NCBI GenBank assembly: GCA_017640615.1 | Contig: JAEPQK010000003.1 | Coordinates: 310,001-374,000 of the forward strand | DNA length: 64,000 nucleotides | Direction of reading: 5' to 3' | Source: Rhizobiaceae bacterium | GTDB taxonomy: Bacteria > Pseudomonadota > Alphaproteobacteria > Rhizobiales > Rhizobiaceae | Shown here: in pieces, positions 40,994 through 50,860 of the stretch | Layout of the letters: each line of letters starts with the position of its first letter | Numbering within the stretch: the first letter of the stretch is position 1 | Notes under the pieces: model-generated | Databases searched by the model: none | Seen by the model: the letters and a program-made list of their open reading frames with translations, nothing else | What the model was told of the DNA's origin: nothing | Translations under genes and position numbers: made by a program

Positions 40994-42301
40994 ATGAGTC
41001 AAGCCCGCACTGCGCGCAGTTTGCGCGGCCAGATTGCATCGCTGGAAACGATGACCCGCTTTGTGCTGGCGACGCTGGCACTGGCGAGCGGCGTTTACAC
41101 CTATCTTGGCGTGCGCAGCCTGCTCGACGGCGAAGCGACCATGGTGTTCTTCGCCGCGGTCATCTACTCCGCAGCTGTCTCCGTAGGCATTTACGGCTTC
41201 TGGACCTATTTGATCCGCTTCGTGCCGGATGTGCGAGACATGGCTTCGCGCCTGGGCCTCGTCGCGGTCATGGCGCTCGGCTCGGCGATGATAATCGCAA
41301 TGTCGTCTTGGCTGAACGCGGCAGCACTAGCGGGCTCCGCCGCTGTCGAGCAACATCTGGCGACGACCATCGAGGGCTATACAGCCGACCTCGATCAGGC
41401 GAACTCCAACGCCATCGCAGCCCAATCGCTGCTGCCGGACATCCAGCGCGCCTCCGAACGCTTTGCCCGTCTGGCGGAGGAAGAGCGCGAATCCGGTGCG
41501 CTGACGGGGTCTTCCGGTTCTGGCAGCGTGGTGCAACTGCTCAGTCAGATGTCGGCGCAGATGCGCGAACTAGAGGCGAGCATCGTCGCCTCGCGCGAAA
41601 CCGTGTCGTTGCTCTTCGATGAGGGCCAGGGCCATCTGGCGACCATGCGCGGCCTCGTCTCAGGCTCCGGCGCGGTGGCGCCACGCGCTGACAAATTCGG
41701 CGAAGAAGCCGTTGCGCTGACGGCCGTCATTTCCGCGCTGGAACAGACTTCAATTGCGCCTTCGGTCAGCAGGGCCGCGGCCGACCTGTCGGCAGGTTTC
41801 ATCGCGCCGGTTGCCGACGGCCGCTCCGCCGACCTCGCCGGCCGTCAGGATGCGGTGATGGCGCGGGTACGTGCCTCAGTCGCCGCACAGTCCGAAGCAC
41901 TCTCCGCGGCAGCGGGTGAAATCCTCGCCTTGCCGCGCGTAGCCGAGCGCCGTTTCGTGCCGCTGTCGGCCGCCGAGGCGGTGCTTCTTTACGCATCGAG
42001 CTTCCTGCCGAGCTGGGCCGGCGCGATCTCGATAGACCTAATGCCGGCCGTGTTGGTGGGCATCATGGCGATTGTCTATGGCGCGATCCGCCGCGACGAA
42101 GACGAGCTGACCGAGGCCGACTTGATCACCGCCGGCGACATGCTCCGCGCGCTCGATGTTCATGCCGCCATCGCCGCCCGGCGCAAAGAAGAGAGCGACG
42201 CGACCAGTCCCGAACCCGCGCCGGACAGCCGCGAGGCCAAACCGGATGCGCCGAACGTGACACCGCTCAGCCTGACCGACCGCAAGAGGACCGACCCATG
42301 A
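40994..42301 (+). CDS. Uncharacterised multi-pass membrane protein with large soluble insert
   Basis: A 435-residue protein of unrecognised family. Three hydrophobic helices lie near residues 21-105 (TRFVLATLALASGVYTYLGV; MVFFAAVIYSAAVSVGIYGFW; LVAVMALGSAMIIAMSSW). A soluble, largely helical, Ala/Glu/Ser-rich region of about 220 residues follows (about 112-330), with coiled-coil-like heptads such as LSQMSAQMRELEASIVASRETV. A fourth hydrophobic region comes near 335-370, then an acidic Pro-rich cytoplasmic tail. The overall layout resembles sensor or scaffold proteins. It overlaps the following Clp-fold gene by 4 bp, which implies a joint function. ATG 40994 was chosen from the open frame. Confidence 0.75.
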   Translation: MSQARTARSLRGQIASLETMTRFVLATLALASGVYTYLGVRSLLDGEATMVFFAAVIYSAAVSVGIYGFWTYLIRFVPDVRDMASRLGLVAVMALGSAMIIAMSSWLNAAALAGSAAVEQHLATTIEGYTADLDQANSNAIAAQSLLPDIQRASERFARLAEEERESGALTGSSGSGSVVQLLSQMSAQMRELEASIVASRETVSLLFDEGQGHLATMRGLVSGSGAVAPRADKFGEEAVALTAVISALEQTSIAPSVSRAAADLSAGFIAPVADGRSADLAGRQDAVMARVRASVAAQSEALSAAAGEILALPRVAERRFVPLSAAEAVLLYASSFLPSWAGAISIDLMPAVLVGIMAIVYGAIRRDEDELTEADLITAGDMLRALDVHAAIAARRKEESDATSPEPAPDSREAKPDAPNVTPLSLTDRKRTDP

Positions 42302-43101
42302 GTATTCGGGGCGAAGAGTTCGAGCGGCCACGACACGACGAGGCGGGCATTGTGCGCTGGGCGTTTTTCTTCATGTTGCTTGGCACCTTCCTGGTGCTGA
42401 CGCTCGACTTCCGCGACATCGTGGAACGCAATGGCGGCTTCTGGACGCCCGAGCGGTCGGCGACCGCGGTGACCGTTCCAGTGCTTCCGCCGGCAGTGGA
42501 AGGCGACGATGAAGCGAAGCCACGCGGCATTGACCCGCGCGAATTCGTGACAACCAACCCTGACAGTCTGCGCGACGCGATGCGCTTCACCCTGCTGCCG
42601 GATGGCGTGTTGCAGGCCGCAGGCAGCATCGACCCCGGTGCCGCCTCGCGGTTTGAAGCCGAACTCGGCGAGCGCGGCGAATATGTGCGTACCGTGTCGC
42701 TGGATTCGCCCGGCGGTTCCCTCGACGAAGCGATGCTGATTTCGAAGCTGATCCGCGAGCACGGATTGGCGGCTGAGGTGCGCGACGGTGCGCTGTGCGC
42801 CTCGTCCTGCCCGCTCATTCTGGCCGGCGGCACCAACCGCAAGGTCGCTGATAAAGCAGCCATCGGCGTGCATCAGTTCTACGCGGTCACAAATCGCGAA
42901 CTGGGCCCCGAGCAGGCAATGGCCGATGCGCAGCTCACGACCGCGCGGATCACCCGCCACCTGATCGAGATGGGCGTCGACCCGGCCCTATGGCTCCACG
43001 CGCTCGATACGCCTCCGCGCCGGCTTTATTATCTTTCGCCCGAAGAACTCGCCGCCTACCGGCTCGTCACCGACGCTCGCACTGCAGCTCTGGTGGACTG
43101 A
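42298..43101 (+). CDS. Membrane-anchored ClpP-fold protease-like protein
   Basis: A 267-residue protein with one N-terminal transmembrane helix (IVRWAFFFMLLGTFLVLTL, residues 18-36) and a Clp/crotonase-fold domain (about 95-265). Visible motifs are DSPGGSL (residues 136-142, oxyanion strand), CASSC (167-171, candidate nucleophile S169 or S170), and VHQFYAV with H192 in the position of the ClpP catalytic His. This resembles the COG3904-type predicted periplasmic proteins. Proteolysis is inferred, not certain. It overlaps the upstream membrane protein by ATGA, giving an obligate pair. Confidence 0.8.
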   Translation: MSIRGEEFERPRHDEAGIVRWAFFFMLLGTFLVLTLDFRDIVERNGGFWTPERSATAVTVPVLPPAVEGDDEAKPRGIDPREFVTTNPDSLRDAMRFTLLPDGVLQAAGSIDPGAASRFEAELGERGEYVRTVSLDSPGGSLDEAMLISKLIREHGLAAEVRDGALCASSCPLILAGGTNRKVADKAAIGVHQFYAVTNRELGPEQAMADAQLTTARITRHLIEMGVDPALWLHALDTPPRRLYYLSPEELAAYRLVTDARTAALVD

Positions 43102-43113
43102 CATCCCGCTCCG

Positions 43114-43225
43114 CCGTCCTCCTCGGGCTTGTCCCGAGGACCTACGGCGACAAGGGCGGCAAGCCGTCAAACGATACTGGAATTTTGCGCGGCGGCAGGC
43201 CCTTGTGACAAGCCCAAGGGTGACC
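43114..43225. repeat. Palindromic intergenic repeat, second copy of the CTTGGGCTTGTC family
   Basis: TCCTCGGGCTTGTCCCGAGGACC at one end and GGCCCTTGTGACAAGCCCAAGGG at the other, in opposite orientation. The hairpin sequences match those at 21675-21787. It separates the convergent Clp-fold and AhpD-like genes. Confidence 0.65.
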
Positions 43226-43801
43226 CTACCGCGCCTGAGCGTGATACTCCGCGTTGGGCTGCATTTCGACAGCCGCCGCCACCCTGTTCGACATGTTGAA
43301 GAAGGCTGCGACCGACGCGATGTCCCAGATATCGCGGTCGCTAAAGCCAATCTTGCGCAGCGCCTCGCGGTCTGCGTCGTCCATCTTCGCCGGTTGCTCG
43401 GTGAGTTTTTCCACGAATGCCAGCATCGCCGACTGCTTTTCCGAAAGCTCGGCCACGCGCCAATTCATCACCATCATCTCACCGAGTGTGGGGTCGCCCG
43501 ACAGCTGGCGCACCGCGGCACCATGTGCGACGAGGCAGTAGAAGCAGTGGTTCAGCGACGAGACCACAACCGCGATCATCTCGCGCTCCAGCTTGGAAAG
43601 CCCGGAATCGCCGAGCATCAGATCGTTGTACATGTCGGTGAAGGCGCGCAGCTTCTTCTCGTCAAATGCATAGGATTTCAGCACGTTGGGCACCAGCCCG
43701 AGCTTCTCTTCGCATTTGGCGAAATAGGCCAGCGTTGCCTCCGAAAGCTCTGCCGAGGGTTGTAGATCCAGTGCAGTCAGACGTTCGCTCATCGGCTTCA
43801 T
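43226..43801 (-). CDS. AhpD-like/carboxymuconolactone decarboxylase-family peroxidase-related protein
   Basis: A 191-residue helical protein of the AhpD-like fold. The redox motif SLNHCFYCLVAHG carries CxxC and the downstream His; LSKLEREMIAVVVSSLNHC is the typical family run-up. Such proteins reduce alkylhydroperoxides or act as partner thiols, with physiological reductant unknown. The ATG at 43801 was preferred over an open-frame start at 43894, which would overlap the promoter of gdh. It is divergent from gdh across about 110 bp. Confidence 0.85.
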   Translation of the reverse strand: MKPMSERLTALDLQPSAELSEATLAYFAKCEEKLGLVPNVLKSYAFDEKKLRAFTDMYNDLMLGDSGLSKLEREMIAVVVSSLNHCFYCLVAHGAAVRQLSGDPTLGEMMVMNWRVAELSEKQSAMLAFVEKLTEQPAKMDDADREALRKIGFSDRDIWDIASVAAFFNMSNRVAAAVEMQPNAEYHAQAR

Positions 43802-43914
43802 TCTCTCTTCAAAAAATACTGCGCAGATGACGCCGCCGGGTCTTTCAGCGGGTCGCCAAATGGGCTTCTTCTGATACGATACAGCGGAATACACAGCGCG
43901 GGGGAGAAAACATC

Positions 43915-46900
43915 ATGGCTGATCGCGGCGGCGCGAAGAGCAGCGGCAAGAAGAAAGGCGGCGCGGACGCAGGCAACGCCGAACTTGCGGAATTCACGCG
44001 GCTCTTGGTTTCCCGCGCGCCGGAGGAAGACGTCGCGACCTATGACAAGGACGCGCTTCAGCGCGCCGCCGAAATCGCGCATGCCACTTTGCTGACGCAC
44101 CACAGCGGCGAAAGCGTCGTCTCCGTCGAGGCCAACCCCGGCATCACATGGCGCGGCCGGGCGATGTCGGCAGTGACGGTGATCAACGACAATATGCCGT
44201 TCCTGTTCGATTCCATCACCGGCGAAATCAACGAAAGCGCAGGTGAGGCGGGGCTGGTTCTGCACCCGGTTCTGCTGGTGAAGCACGACGCGAACGGCGT
44301 GGCCCGCATCATGGGCGACGCGTCTGCCAAAAAGGCTCAGGCCGAAGCCGACCGCGTCAGCCTCATCCACGTCCACATCCCGCGCATATCCGCTTCAGAG
44401 GCGGAAGCGCTCGCCGGCCGTTTGAAGAACATCCTCACGCAGGTGCGCGCAGCGGTCGCCGACTGGAAGCCGATGCTGGCGAGGCTCGACCAGTCGATCA
44501 CCGACTTCCGCTATTCGCCGGTGCCGCTGGCGAAAAACAAGGTCGAGGAGACAATCGCGTTTCTGGAGTGGTTGCGCGACAACAACTTCACCTTCCTGGG
44601 CATGCGCGAATTCATCTACAAGGGCGGCGAAAAAACCGGCGAGCTGAAGCGGACCGAAAAACCAGGTCTGGGCATCCTGTCGGACCCGGACATTCTCGTT
44701 CTCCGGCGTGGCGCCGAAGCGGTGACCACCACGCCCGAGATCAGAGCCTTCCTGCACGGGCCCGAACCGCTGCTGGTGACAAAGGCCAACGCGCGCTCGC
44801 TGGTCCACCGGCGTATTTATCTCGACTATCTCGGCATCAAGACATTCGACGACAAGGGCAAGCTCAAGGGAGAGCTGCGTATCGTCGGCCTGTTCACCTC
44901 AACTGCCTATACCCGCTCGGTGATGGGCATTCCCTATCTGCGCTCCAAGGCCAACGATGTGTTGGCGAAGTCGGGCTTCGATCCCGCCGACCATTCCGGC
45001 AAGGCGCTGATCAACGTGCTGGAATCCTATCCGCGCGACGAACTCTTCCAGATCGACGTACCGACGCTGCGCCGCCATGCCGAGGGCATTCTGGCGCTGG
45101 GTGAGCGCCCGCGGGTACGGGTGCTATATAGAATCGACCAGTTCGACCGCTTCGTCTCCGTGATCGTATTCGTGCCGCGTGACCGCTACGATTCCCGGGT
45201 GCGCGTGAAGATCGGCGACTACCTGAAAGAGAAGTTCGATGGCCGGCTGTCCGCCTATTACCCGGCCTTCCCTGAAGGTTCGCTGGCCCGCGTCCATTTC
45301 ATCATCGGGCGTTCCGGCGGCAAGACCCCGCAGCCCGACAATGACGAAATCGAGGATGCGGTGCGCGAAATCGTGCGCACATGGGATGACGGGCTGCGCG
45401 AGGCGATCTCAGAGGCCGGGGCGGACAAGGCGCTTGCCGATGCCGCCGCCGGCTTCCCGCAAAGCTACCGCAACGCGTTCGCGCCCAAGGTCGCTCTGCA
45501 CGACGCCACCGGACTGCTGAAAGTCAGCCCAGGCCAGCCGGTTGCGATCGAGTTCCTGCGCGACGCCACCCAGGAAGACACGCATTGCGGCCTCAAGATC
45601 TTCCACTATGGCGAGCCTGTCGCGCTGTCGGAACGTGTGCCGCTGCTTGAGAACATGGGGTTCCGCGTTATCAGCGAGCGCACCTTCGACATCGCGCATG
45701 GCAATGGCGTCGTCTTCCTGCACGACATGGAGCTGGAAAGCGCGGCCGGCCGGCCCATTGAGCTGGACAAGAGCGGTGACCTCTTTGCGTCCGTGTTTCT
45801 GTCGGTCTGGAACGGTGCCAGCGACAACGACGCATACAACGCCCTGGCCGAAAGCGCCGGGCTCGGACCCAAGCAGATACGCATATTGCGCGCTTATGGC
45901 CGCTATCTGCAGCAGGCCGGCATTCCGCAAAGCCAGGAGTTCGTGGCCGGCGTTCTCAACCGCTATCCGAAAATCGCAAGCGATCTCTATGAACTCTTCG
46001 ACCAGCGCAACAACCCGACGCGCACCGCCCCCGGCGAAGATGCTTCGGAGCGCATTCTGGATGCGCTGGACGATGTGCCCTCCATCGACGACGACACGAT
46101 CCTTCGTCGCTACCTGAACATGATCGACGCCACTTTGCGCACCAACCATTTCGTCGAATACGACGAAAAGCCTGTGTCGCTGGCGATCAAACTCGATTCG
46201 CGCGCCATCACAGGGCTGCCGCAGCCCCGGCCCTGGCGCGAAATTTTCGTCTACGGCCCGCAGGTGGAGGGCGTTCACCTGCGCTTCGGCCCGGTGGCAC
46301 GCGGCGGCCTGCGCTGGTCGGACCGGGCTCAGGACTACCGCACCGAGGTGCTGGGGCTGGTGAAGGCGCAGCAGGTGAAGAACGCTGTCATTGTGCCGGT
46401 CGGCGCCAAAGGCGGCTTCTACCCCAAACAGCTTCCCGCCGGCGGCAGCCGCGACGAGATATTCGAGGCAGGCCGCAGCGCCTATATCAACTTCATCTCC
46501 AGCCTGCTTTCGGTGACCGACAATCTCGATGGCGACAAGGTCGTCCCGCCGGACGGTATCGTGCGCCATGATGGTGATGACCCCTATTTCGTGGTCGCCG
46601 CCGACAAGGGAACCGCCACCTTCTCCGACACTGCGAACGGCATCAGCCAGGCTAATGATTTCTGGCTCGACGATGCTTTCGCCTCTGGCGGTTCGGCGGG
46701 ATACGACCACAAGAAGATGGGCATTACCGCGCGCGGCGCCTGGGAGGCGGTGAAACGCCACTTCCGTGAAATGAACCGCGATATCCAGACCGAACCCTTC
46801 ACTGTCGTCGGGGTTGGCGACATGTCGGGCGACGTGTTCGGCAACGGCATGCTACTGTCGGAGCAGACGAAGGTGATCGCCGCTTTCGACCATCGCGACA

Positions 46901-48687
46901 TCTTCATCGACCCCGACCCCGACCCGGCGACAAGCTTTGCCGAGCGCAAGCGGCTCTTCGAAATGGGCCGCTCCAGCTGGCAGGACTACGACAAGACGAA
47001 AATGTCGAAGGGCGGCGTCATCGTTTCGCGGGCGCAGAAATCGATCGAACTGTCGAAAGCCGCGGCGGAAGCCATCGGGCTTGCGGCGACAACGGCCTCG
47101 CCCGTCGAGATCATGAACGCTATTCTGAAGACGCCGGCCGACCTGATGTGGTTCGGTGGCATCGGCACCTATGTGCGGGCGTCTTCTGAAAGCAATCAGG
47201 AAGTTGGCGACCGTGCCAATGACGCGATCCGTGTCACCGCCAAGGAGGTACGTGCCAAGGTCGTCGGCGAGGGCGCCAATCTCGGCTTTACTCAGAAAGC
47301 GCGCATCGAATACGGCTTGCATGGCGGTCGCTGCAACTCCGACGCGATCGACAATTCCGCCGGCGTGAACTCGTCCGACGTCGAGGTGAACATCAAGATC
47401 GCGCTTGCCGCGGCTATGCGTGGCGACAAGCTGCAACGTCCCGCGCGCAACAAGCTGCTTGCGGCGATGACGGACGAAGTGGCGTCGTTGGTGCTGGCCA
47501 ACAATTACCAGCAGACACTTGCACTTTCGCTCGCCTCGCGCAGGGGTGCTGCGGATATCGGCCAACAGGCGCGGCTGATGGCCTCTCTGGAATCGCGCGG
47601 CCTGCTCGACCGCGAGGTCGAAGATTTGCCGGGCGCTGAAGCCCTGGCCGAGCGCCAGGCGCTGGGCGAACCGTTGACGCGCGCCGAGCTCGGTGTGTTG
47701 CTGGCCTACGCCAAGATCGTGTTGTTCGACGATATTCTGGCAAGCCCGGTTCCGGACGATCCGCATTTCGACAGCGATCTCGTAAATTATTTCCCCGACA
47801 GGATGTCGAAGAAATATGACGGCGAAATCCGTACCCACCGGCTGCGCCGCGAGATCATCGCCACGGAGCTTTGCAACGACACGGTGAACCGCGGCGGCCC
47901 GACCTTCATCAGCCGGTTGCAGGATCTGACAGGACAGTCAGCACCCGAAATCGTGGCAGCTTTCGCCGTGGTGCGCGACGGCTTCGATTTGCCCGACATC
48001 TACAGGGCGATCGACGTACTGGACACCAAAATCGATGGCGACGCGCAACTTGGGCTTTACCAGCAGGTCGGCCGGCTGGTTCACGCCGCCTCTGCCTGGT
48101 TCCTGAAGAACGAAGACAACAACCAGGCCATCGGCGCCCGTGTGGCCACGCTGCGCGAGGCGCGTGCGGCACTCGAGCCGGTGATGGGCAAGATGCTGCC
48201 CGAATTCATGCGCCAGCGGCTAGCCGACCGCGAGCGCAGCTTCTCGGAAGCCGGCGCACCCAACGAGCTGGCGCACAAACTTGCAATGCTTGGGATTGGC
48301 GAACTGGTGCCCGACATTGCGCTGGTCGCCAACAGCGCCAAAGTCCAGCTGTCCGTAGCGGCTGACGCATTCTTCGAAGTCACGGAGGCCTTCCGTATCG
48401 GCCGCGTGGAAGATGCCGCCCGCGCGATCCAGACGTCGGACTACTACGACGGTCTTGCGCTGGCGCGCGCAAGTGACATGATCGCGACGGCCCGGCGCGG
48501 CATTGCCGTGACGGCGCTGCGCGGCGGCAAGACGGACGGAACGCCGGTATCGGCATGGAGCGAAGCTGGCGGCGAGCGCGTGTCGCGGGCAAGGGAACGG
48601 CTTCTGGCGCTGACCGAAAGCGGAGACATCACCGTGTCGCGGCTTTCGGTGGCAGCGGGCCTGATGGCCGATCTCGCGGAACAATAG
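43915..48687 (+). CDS. gdhB: Large NAD-specific glutamate dehydrogenase
   Basis: A 1590-residue NAD-dependent glutamate dehydrogenase of the GDH-180 class, which deaminates glutamate to 2-oxoglutarate. The long N-terminal part holds ACT-like regulatory segments. The catalytic domain near residue 775-1200 includes VARGGLRWSDRAQDYRTEVLGLVKAQ, the lysine region VPVGAKGGFYPK (near 830), and VVGEGANLGFTQKARIEYG. A C-terminal helical domain completes it. The length fits the alphaproteobacterial class. The symbol is the one used for this class in some genomes. Regulation by ligand is expected but not visible. Confidence 0.95.
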   Translation: MADRGGAKSSGKKKGGADAGNAELAEFTRLLVSRAPEEDVATYDKDALQRAAEIAHATLLTHHSGESVVSVEANPGITWRGRAMSAVTVINDNMPFLFDSITGEINESAGEAGLVLHPVLLVKHDANGVARIMGDASAKKAQAEADRVSLIHVHIPRISASEAEALAGRLKNILTQVRAAVADWKPMLARLDQSITDFRYSPVPLAKNKVEETIAFLEWLRDNNFTFLGMREFIYKGGEKTGELKRTEKPGLGILSDPDILVLRRGAEAVTTTPEIRAFLHGPEPLLVTKANARSLVHRRIYLDYLGIKTFDDKGKLKGELRIVGLFTSTAYTRSVMGIPYLRSKANDVLAKSGFDPADHSGKALINVLESYPRDELFQIDVPTLRRHAEGILALGERPRVRVLYRIDQFDRFVSVIVFVPRDRYDSRVRVKIGDYLKEKFDGRLSAYYPAFPEGSLARVHFIIGRSGGKTPQPDNDEIEDAVREIVRTWDDGLREAISEAGADKALADAAAGFPQSYRNAFAPKVALHDATGLLKVSPGQPVAIEFLRDATQEDTHCGLKIFHYGEPVALSERVPLLENMGFRVISERTFDIAHGNGVVFLHDMELESAAGRPIELDKSGDLFASVFLSVWNGASDNDAYNALAESAGLGPKQIRILRAYGRYLQQAGIPQSQEFVAGVLNRYPKIASDLYELFDQRNNPTRTAPGEDASERILDALDDVPSIDDDTILRRYLNMIDATLRTNHFVEYDEKPVSLAIKLDSRAITGLPQPRPWREIFVYGPQVEGVHLRFGPVARGGLRWSDRAQDYRTEVLGLVKAQQVKNAVIVPVGAKGGFYPKQLPAGGSRDEIFEAGRSAYINFISSLLSVTDNLDGDKVVPPDGIVRHDGDDPYFVVAADKGTATFSDTANGISQANDFWLDDAFASGGSAGYDHKKMGITARGAWEAVKRHFREMNRDIQTEPFTVVGVGDMSGDVFGNGMLLSEQTKVIAAFDHRDIFIDPDPDPATSFAERKRLFEMGRSSWQDYDKTKMSKGGVIVSRAQKSIELSKAAAEAIGLAATTASPVEIMNAILKTPADLMWFGGIGTYVRASSESNQEVGDRANDAIRVTAKEVRAKVVGEGANLGFTQKARIEYGLHGGRCNSDAIDNSAGVNSSDVEVNIKIALAAAMRGDKLQRPARNKLLAAMTDEVASLVLANNYQQTLALSLASRRGAADIGQQARLMASLESRGLLDREVEDLPGAEALAERQALGEPLTRAELGVLLAYAKIVLFDDILASPVPDDPHFDSDLVNYFPDRMSKKYDGEIRTHRLRREIIATELCNDTVNRGGPTFISRLQDLTGQSAPEIVAAFAVVRDGFDLPDIYRAIDVLDTKIDGDAQLGLYQQVGRLVHAASAWFLKNEDNNQAIGARVATLREARAALEPVMGKMLPEFMRQRLADRERSFSEAGAPNELAHKLAMLGIGELVPDIALVANSAKVQLSVAADAFFEVTEAFRIGRVEDAARAIQTSDYYDGLALARASDMIATARRGIAVTALRGGKTDGTPVSAWSEAGGERVSRARERLLALTESGDITVSRLSVAAGLMADLAEQ

Positions 48688-48729
48688 TCAGCGCTCTTCC
48701 GGCAGCGCCGGGGACGCATCGGAGGGGCG

Positions 48730-50127
48730 ATGGACAACGAGGCCGTGAAACCCGCGACCAGGCGCGGTATTTGGGGATGGATGCTGTTCGACTGGGCGCA
48801 GCAACCATTCCACACGCTGATCATCACATTCGTTTTCGCGCCATATTTCGCGGCCTCCGTCGCGCCGGATGCCGCGACTGGCCAATCGATGTGGGGCTAT
48901 GCCACTGGCATTGGAGGCCTCGCAATCGCGCTTTCATCGCCGGTGCTTGGCGCGATCGCCGACGCCACAGGTCCGCGCAAACCGTGGATATTGGTCTTCT
49001 CGCTGATCGGCATCGTCGCCTGTTTCATGCTCTGGTACGCAACGCCCGGCATGGAAAACCTGACCTGGATGCTGCTGGTCATTGCGCTGGCCGTATTCGG
49101 CATGGAATTCGCAGCCGTCTTCAACAACGCCATGATGGCCGACCTTGTGCCCCGCGCGCAGCTGGGCAGGCTTTCGGGTTCAGCATGGGCACTGGGCTAT
49201 CTCGGCGGGCTCGTCTCGCTGATCGTGGTGCTCGGCCTGTTTTCGGCGTCACCGGAAAGCGGCAAGACGCTGCTTGGTCTGACCCCGATATTCGGGCTCG
49301 ACCCCGCAACGCATGAGGGCGACCGCGCGGCCGGCCCCTACACCGCGATCTGGTATGCGATTTTCGTTATCCCGATGTTCCTGTTCACACCGGATGTCGT
49401 GCGTCGCGTCTCGCAGGCCGGCGCGGTTCGGCAGGGGTTGGCGCAACTCGGCAAGACGCTGAGAAATCTGCCTTCCGAACGCAGCTATTTCAGCTTCCTC
49501 ATCTCCAGCATGTTCTACCGCGACGCACTCAACGCACTCTATGCATTCGGAGGCATCTATGCCGCCGGCGTGCTTGGTTGGTCGATCATCCAGATCGGCA
49601 TCTTCGGCATTCTGGCCAACATCACCGGCGCTCTCGGCGCCTGGCTCGGCGGCCGCGCCGACCAGCGCTTCGGACCGAAGGCGGTTGTCACCGTCACCGC
49701 AACGCTGCTGGCGCTCTGTTGCGTGTTGGTGATTTCGACAACCAAAACGGAAGTGCTGTTCATCTCTGTCGTGGCGGCTGGCGAAACATCGAGCCTGCCC
49801 GACATCATTTTCTACGTGGCAGGCGGGCTGATCGGCGCGGCGGGTGGTTCCCTGCAGGCGGCCTCGCGTACACTGCTGGTGGATCAAGTGGATCGCGACC
49901 GCGTGACCGAAGCCTTCGGCCTCTATGCCCTGTCGGGGAAGGCGACCACCTTCATAGGCCCGTTCTCGATCGCGATCGTCACCGCGTTCTTCGCTTCAGA
50001 AGCCTTTGGCCTGACGACGCAGGATGCCCAGCGGCTCGGCGTCACACCGGTCGTTGCGCTGTTCGTGATCGGGCTGGCGCTGCTACCCTGGGTGAAAAGC
50101 CGGCAATATGAGGTAAAGCCGGCCTAG
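48730..50127 (+). CDS. UMF1-family MFS transporter
   Basis: A 465-residue twelve-helix permease of the UMF1 (Atg22-like) branch of the major facilitator superfamily. The N-terminus WGWMLFDWAQQPFHTLIITFVFAPYF is diagnostic, with the cytoplasmic loop GAIADATGPRKPW after helix 2 and GRADQRFGPKAVV after helix 8. Substrate unknown; fungal Atg22 exports amino acids from vacuoles, so an amino acid is a fair guess given gdh upstream. It starts 42 bp after gdh on the same strand and may be co-transcribed. Confidence 0.9.
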   Translation: MDNEAVKPATRRGIWGWMLFDWAQQPFHTLIITFVFAPYFAASVAPDAATGQSMWGYATGIGGLAIALSSPVLGAIADATGPRKPWILVFSLIGIVACFMLWYATPGMENLTWMLLVIALAVFGMEFAAVFNNAMMADLVPRAQLGRLSGSAWALGYLGGLVSLIVVLGLFSASPESGKTLLGLTPIFGLDPATHEGDRAAGPYTAIWYAIFVIPMFLFTPDVVRRVSQAGAVRQGLAQLGKTLRNLPSERSYFSFLISSMFYRDALNALYAFGGIYAAGVLGWSIIQIGIFGILANITGALGAWLGGRADQRFGPKAVVTVTATLLALCCVLVISTTKTEVLFISVVAAGETSSLPDIIFYVAGGLIGAAGGSLQAASRTLLVDQVDRDRVTEAFGLYALSGKATTFIGPFSIAIVTAFFASEAFGLTTQDAQRLGVTPVVALFVIGLALLPWVKSRQYEVKPA

Positions 50128-50143
50128 AGCTGACAGGACAGCT

Positions 50144-50485
50144 TTACCCGGACGCCTCTGCCGGCTCCTTCGGACGAATGACATGCGCCGCCACTTTGAC
50201 GCCGCCTGCTTCGGTGCAGGATTGCAGTATCTGAAACAGATTGGCCGCTGTCGGGCTCCCCTTGGGGCCAAGCGTTCGCATGAGGTTTTTGTCGATCTTG
50301 CCCGTCCGCGCGGCCAATTCCTGAAAGCCGATCGTGGAGGTCACATAGTCGCGCAGATGAATGCGTCCTTCGTCAAGGTCGCCGGCCAGCATCGCATTTA
50401 CAGCTGCTTCAAGCATCTGGTCGGCAAACTCCGGGTTTCGCTCGGCCATATCCCTGAGGGCTTCTCTATAGGGTACGCTTGGCAT
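50144..50485 (-). CDS. HigA-like/addiction-module antidote protein
   Basis: A 113-residue antitoxin of the putative addiction-module antidote type. The C-terminal part is a helix-turn-helix: [47 protein letters not shown]. The N-terminal helices precede the HTH, an inverted order compared with classical HigA. It follows the toxin gene by 17 bp on the same strand, so the order is toxin first, as in higBA. It should neutralise the toxin and repress the operon through the palindrome at 50838-50855. Confidence 0.88.
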   Translation of the reverse strand: MPSVPYREALRDMAERNPEFADQMLEAAVNAMLAGDLDEGRIHLRDYVTSTIGFQELAARTGKIDKNLMRTLGPKGSPTAANLFQILQSCTEAGGVKVAAHVIRPKEPAEASG

Positions 50486-50502
50486 TGCCTCTTCCTTTCA
50501 TT

Positions 50503-50826
50503 TCAGAGGTCGCGCTCTGCCAGATAGGCGCGCCACAGCTCCTTCGCTTTGGCAATATCGTCGCTCTGCCTTTTCTTGGTGCCGCCGTGCAGCAGGATCA
50601 CAAGTCGGCTTCCTTCCCGGCCAAGGTAGATACGATAGCCGGGACCAAACGAGATTTTCAGCTCCGAAACACCGGCTCCGAGACCCTTCAGGTGACCCGT
50701 ATTGCCTTCTTCAAGCCGCGCGAAGGCCACACGAATTCTATCCTGCGCCTGACGATCGACCCGCTCGAACCACTTCTCGAACGGGCGATCTCCATCCGAC
50801 GTTTCATAGATTTCAATCTCGATCAT
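50503..50826 (-). CDS. RelE/ParE-superfamily toxin
   Basis: A 107-residue toxin of the RelE/ParE fold, Gp49/HigB-like branch. Typical elements are the basic helix region [27 protein letters not shown], the strand [34 protein letters not shown], and the tail AKELWRAYL. Most members of this branch are ribosome-dependent mRNA interferases; that activity is inferred. ATG 50826 is preferred to TTG 50829. It lies 35 bp after purH, so transcription read-through from purH is possible in addition to its own promoter. Confidence 0.9.
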   Translation of the reverse strand: MIEIEIYETSDGDRPFEKWFERVDRQAQDRIRVAFARLEEGNTGHLKGLGAGVSELKISFGPGYRIYLGREGSRLVILLHGGTKKRQSDDIAKAKELWRAYLAERDL

Positions 50827-50837
50827 CAAACGATGTT

Positions 50838-50855
50838 GGTATCATATTTGATACC
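50838..50855. promoter_or_regulatory. Operator palindrome of the toxin-antitoxin operon
   Basis: GGTATCA-TATT-TGATACC, a perfect 7-bp inverted repeat with a 4-bp spacer, 12 bp upstream of the toxin start. Position and symmetry fit binding by the antitoxin HTH domain. Confidence 0.7.
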
Positions 50856-50860
50856 TACAT

